Made by a program: the position numbers and the translations under genes
Shown here: piece by piece, positions 62,063 through 64,000 of the stretch
Layout of the letters: every line of letters starts with the position of its first letter
Numbering within the stretch: position 1 is the stretch's first letter
NCBI RefSeq assembly: GCF_031846345.1
Contig: NZ_JAVRHX010000002.1
Span: forward strand, 310,001 to 374,000
Direction: 5' to 3'
Source: Glaciecola petra
Lineage (GTDB): Bacteria > Pseudomonadota > Gammaproteobacteria > Enterobacterales > Alteromonadaceae
Length of the DNA stretch: 64,000 nucleotides
Notes under the pieces: generated by a model
What the model was told of the DNA's origin: nothing
The model's database searches: none
Seen by the model: the letters and a program-made list of their open reading frames with translations, nothing else

Positions 62063-62795
62063 GTTAGAAATTAAGTACTCACATTTGCGCGACTTGTTAA
62101 ACAAGAGCGAGCTCAACATTGCTATAAAGGCAGCGATAGTCTGTGTTGTGCTATTTCTGAGTGCATGCGCCTCTCAAAATGAAAGTGTGGACCAGAGCCA
62201 ACAAGTATTGAACTATCAACAGTCTGACCAAGACTATGCAGAAATAGTCGAAAAAATTGTGCAAGGTAGTGCCAATGCAAAAGACTTTGATCTACTGACC
62301 AGAATATTCCCATTAACTTCGTTTTATAAACCTAGCAGTGGCGCAGAACAAGCAGCCAAATTGCAGTCTCAATACTTCATGGAAAATGAGAATTGGCAAG
62401 CATGTTTGGAGGTCAACAATAAGCTACTGGAAATAAACTATTCAAGTTTGACTGGGCATTATGGCGCCTCAATTTGTGCCACTGAACTTGGTAATTTAGA
62501 AAAGGGTCGGTTTCATAACTTAGTGCTCGATAGTTTTATTGAATCTATTTGGCGAACCGGCGATGGTAAATCGCCTCAAACTGCGCTATATGTTACCAGC
62601 GCTAACGATTTGTATGCGTTTATTCAGTTGCACCAACTCGTTGCTGTTGGTCAATCTTTAGTTTATTTAAATAAATTACCCGTACAAGTCATTCAAGTGC
62701 AAGACCCCAAAACAAACCGCACAACAACTTGGCATTTTGATCTTACTTCCCAATTTAGAAGGGGTCTTATTGATCAACTTGAAGGCAAGCAATAA
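62055..62795 (+). CDS. DUF4919-like or unknown lipoprotein
   Basis: A 246-residue lipoprotein with GTG start 62055, a lipobox LSAC (Cys about 38) and a helical C-terminal domain (FDLLTRIFPLTSFYKPSSGAEQAAKLQSQYFMENENWQACLEVNNKLLEINYSSLTGHYGASICATELGNLEKGRFHNLVLDSFIESIWRTGDGKSPQTALYVTSANDLYAFIQLHQL). The last part resembles DUF4919 as I recall it, but I cannot confirm the family. It follows the TerB-like gene by overlap; a hairpin covers its stop codon. Confidence 0.75.
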   Translation: MRKLEIKYSHLRDLLNKSELNIAIKAAIVCVVLFLSACASQNESVDQSQQVLNYQQSDQDYAEIVEKIVQGSANAKDFDLLTRIFPLTSFYKPSSGAEQAAKLQSQYFMENENWQACLEVNNKLLEINYSSLTGHYGASICATELGNLEKGRFHNLVLDSFIESIWRTGDGKSPQTALYVTSANDLYAFIQLHQLVAVGQSLVYLNKLPVQVIQVQDPKTNRTTTWHFDLTSQFRRGLIDQLEGKQ

Positions 62796-62815
62796 CATTT
62801 ATTACTGCTTGCCTT
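62782..62815. terminator. Possible terminator hairpin at the end of the lipoprotein gene
   Basis: AAGGCAAGCA (62782-62791) pairs with TGCTTGCCTT (62806-62815), 10 bp perfect with a 14-base loop overlapping the stop codon. No T-run follows on either strand, so termination is uncertain; it may simply separate convergent genes. Confidence 0.45.
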
Positions 62816-62835
62816 AACTCAAAAAATAAGCGGAG

Positions 62836-63267
62836 TTAGCGAGTGCTTGCTACATCCGCATCGCATTCTTGCTCGGTTCTGCTGCCATAATCATCATGTT
62901 CGGCATAAGTTTGGAAATTTTCCCATTTGACACCGCTAGGATCGGCGGTCCACGTTTTTTCTGATAGTGAATAACAACAAGCGGTTTTACCAATATCCAT
63001 AACAGGAATATTCGCTTTCGTCAGTCGCTGCCTGATAGCATTAAGTTCATCTATGTCGTCTACCTGAATACCCGCATGATGGATGCCTTCTTCAGTGCTA
63101 TTCTGATGTGTTTCGATGACAAAATTTACTTTAGGGTCATCTAAAAACCATTTTGAATAGTGTGGTTTTACTTTTGTAGGTTGGGCGCCAAATAATACGC
63201 TGTAAAAATCACGTGTTTTTGCAAAGTTTTCTTCTCTAACATTAATATGTAAATGTAGCCTTTTCAT
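62836..63267 (-). CDS. arsI: ArsI/CadI-type vicinal-oxygen-chelate metalloenzyme
   Basis: A 143-residue VOC-fold protein of the ArsI/CadI family. N-terminal RLHLHINVREENFAKTRDFYSVLFG, the metal His in EGIHHAGIQVDD, and the vicinal cysteines in GKTACCYSLSEKTWTADPSGVKWENF fit ArsI, a C-As lyase that demethylates trivalent methylarsenicals. The function is known for characterised members and inferred here. ATG 63267 has AAGGAAGA 7 bases upstream; an upstream extension to 63360 has no support. It lies 95 bases downstream of arsR in the same direction, with a TTGCA-N6-TGCAA palindrome between. Confidence 0.88.
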   Translation of the reverse strand: MKRLHLHINVREENFAKTRDFYSVLFGAQPTKVKPHYSKWFLDDPKVNFVIETHQNSTEEGIHHAGIQVDDIDELNAIRQRLTKANIPVMDIGKTACCYSLSEKTWTADPSGVKWENFQTYAEHDDYGSRTEQECDADVASTR

Positions 63268-63318
63268 TTTTGTCTTCCTTTTGGTGATAAAAAGTTTACA
63301 TTCATAATATATGTATGT

Positions 63319-63334
63319 TTGCACAAATATGCAA
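63319..63334. promoter_or_regulatory. Palindrome between arsR and arsI, candidate ArsR operator
   Basis: TTGCA-N6-TGCAA (16 bases) lies in the 95-base gap ahead of arsI. Its spacing and A+T-rich surroundings suit an ArsR-type operator, so arsI may have its own arsenic-regulated promoter. Function is inferred from position. Confidence 0.5.
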
Positions 63335-63362
63335 GTATAATGTAAAGGTTTAGGAGTCATAC

Positions 63363-63695
63363 TCAGTTGTTACAACAGGCATCTAGGGCATCAGCAAGTC
63401 CTCGTAAGGTGCTGGTAAGTTGCCCACAATTAAGTGAGTAGTATACTTCACGACCCTGTTTCTCAGCGTTTAAGACCTTTGCATCCTTCAACATTTTTAA
63501 ATGTCTAGATACTCCAGAAATATCAATTCCAAATTGATCGGCGAGCACGCCAACGGTAATTGGGCTTGTTTGAACCGCTAAAAATGCCACTATTGATAAT
63601 CGGTTGGCATCACATAAAGATTTGAATAGTTCAGGTTGAAGATGGTTTTGTAATTCATCTACGCATTGCTTGGGGATTGTTGCTTGCTTATCCAT
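63363..63695 (-). CDS. arsR: ArsR-family transcriptional repressor
   Basis: A 110-residue winged-helix repressor (SLCDANRLSIVAFLAVQTSPITVGVLADQFGIDISGVSRHLKMLKDAKVLNAEKQGREVYYSL). It ends DALDACCNN; a C-terminal vicinal Cys pair is a known type of arsenite sensor site in some ArsR proteins, alongside the canonical CxC motif, which I do not see here. It probably represses itself and the downstream arsI gene. No other arsenic genes are in the window. Confidence 0.9.
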   Translation of the reverse strand: MDKQATIPKQCVDELQNHLQPELFKSLCDANRLSIVAFLAVQTSPITVGVLADQFGIDISGVSRHLKMLKDAKVLNAEKQGREVYYSLNCGQLTSTLRGLADALDACCNN

Positions 63696-63752
63696 AACTT
63701 ATTTAAAAAGTAGTCTCAGTAAGTGTTAATAATACCACGGATAATAAGATAA

Positions 63753-64000
63753 CTATCTTTTTCTAACAGGTTTATATTGCGTGGCACAATAACCCCTAGA
63801 CACATCTGGGCTGCGAAGCTTTAAATGTTTAGTTTTACGGCCCGATACTCTGGCGCGCCAATTATTGAAAGTTTTTCGTTTAATATTACTACGCATCAAT
63901 TCAATAACTTCTGGTTCACTTAGTCCATAAAGCTTTTCAATGGCTTCAAACGGAGTGCGGTCTTCCCATGCCATTTCAATAACGCGGGATTGGTCTTCAG
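63753..64000 (-). CDS. TIGR03643/DUF2805-family protein (5' end beyond window)
   Basis: The frame remains open to the window edge: the visible residues begin EDQSRVIEMAWEDRTPFEAIEKLYGLSEPEV, and the full family motif MAWEDRTPFEAI...KRKTFNNWRARVSGRKTKHLKLR is present. Reading this as a gene starting at MAWED (63974) would cut off conserved residues, so the true start lies past 64000. The family is small and widespread, with no known function. The 83-residue visible portion is 3' complete. Confidence 0.9.
   Translation of the reverse strand, partial: EDQSRVIEMAWEDRTPFEAIEKLYGLSEPEVIELMRSNIKRKTFNNWRARVSGRKTKHLKLRSPDVSRGYCATQYKPVRKR

Overview
The window (about 40% G+C by eye, dense coding, many lipoproteins and TonB-type systems, REP-like intergenic repeats) looks like a chromosomal piece of a marine gammaproteobacterium, most likely Alteromonadaceae (Glaciecola/Paraglaciecola-like). 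This rests on gene content: a GH16 laminarinase-like enzyme, a flavin-dependent halogenase/SapC/TonB-receptor cluster, CheV, DUF2058, DUF3012 and DUF4266/DUF3570. No rRNA, tRNA, CRISPR array or complete insertion sequence was recognised. The first and last genes run off the window.

1-13.8 kb: a long co-directional block that looks like one envelope-spanning machine. It holds two or three outer-membrane beta-barrels, a TlpA-type thioredoxin, a DUF4266 lipoprotein, TPR lipoproteins and coiled-coil periplasmic proteins, then a TolQ/ExbB channel, two ExbD/TolR proteins and a TonB-like protein with an AgmX/PglI C-terminal domain. This combination recalls the Agl/Glt (gliding motility) machinery of Myxococcus and its non-motility relatives in other proteobacteria. 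14-22.7 kb: thiol-redox genes, a 500-bp transposase-less element with perfect terminal inverted repeats and an 8-bp target duplication, a lytic transglycosylase, an iron alcohol dehydrogenase, a PEP-CTERM-like LamG protein, a GFA enzyme and a secreted GH16 enzyme with three copies of an unrecognised C-terminal domain.

22.8-34.9 kb: a leftward cluster of SGNH/TPR protein, TonB-dependent receptor, halogenase, SapC, JmjC-like cupin and second halogenase, with a divergent DUF6445 oxygenase-like gene and a second SGNH hydrolase. This gene set recurs in marine and freshwater glycan degraders, and its substrate is unknown. 35-48.9 kb: signalling genes, namely HDOD, GAF-GspE ATPase, a GGDEF protein with a degenerate signature, a 1555-residue PAS/coiled-coil protein with a degenerate Hpt-like tail, CheV, a DJ-1/PfpI protein and a TetR regulator.

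49-64 kb: secreted hydrolases (NPP-type phosphodiesterase, S41 protease, M2 dipeptidase), a protein ending in six 16-residue repeats, DUF2868/DUF3482 GTPase pair, a GIY-YIG nuclease gene sitting between inverted REP arrays, Dps, DUF2058, a TerB-like protein, an arsR-arsI pair and a truncated TIGR03643 gene. The most unusual items are the Agl/Glt-like locus with an Asp-to-Asn ExbD, the 500-bp MITE-like element, the REP/GIY-YIG unit and the two degenerate signalling proteins.
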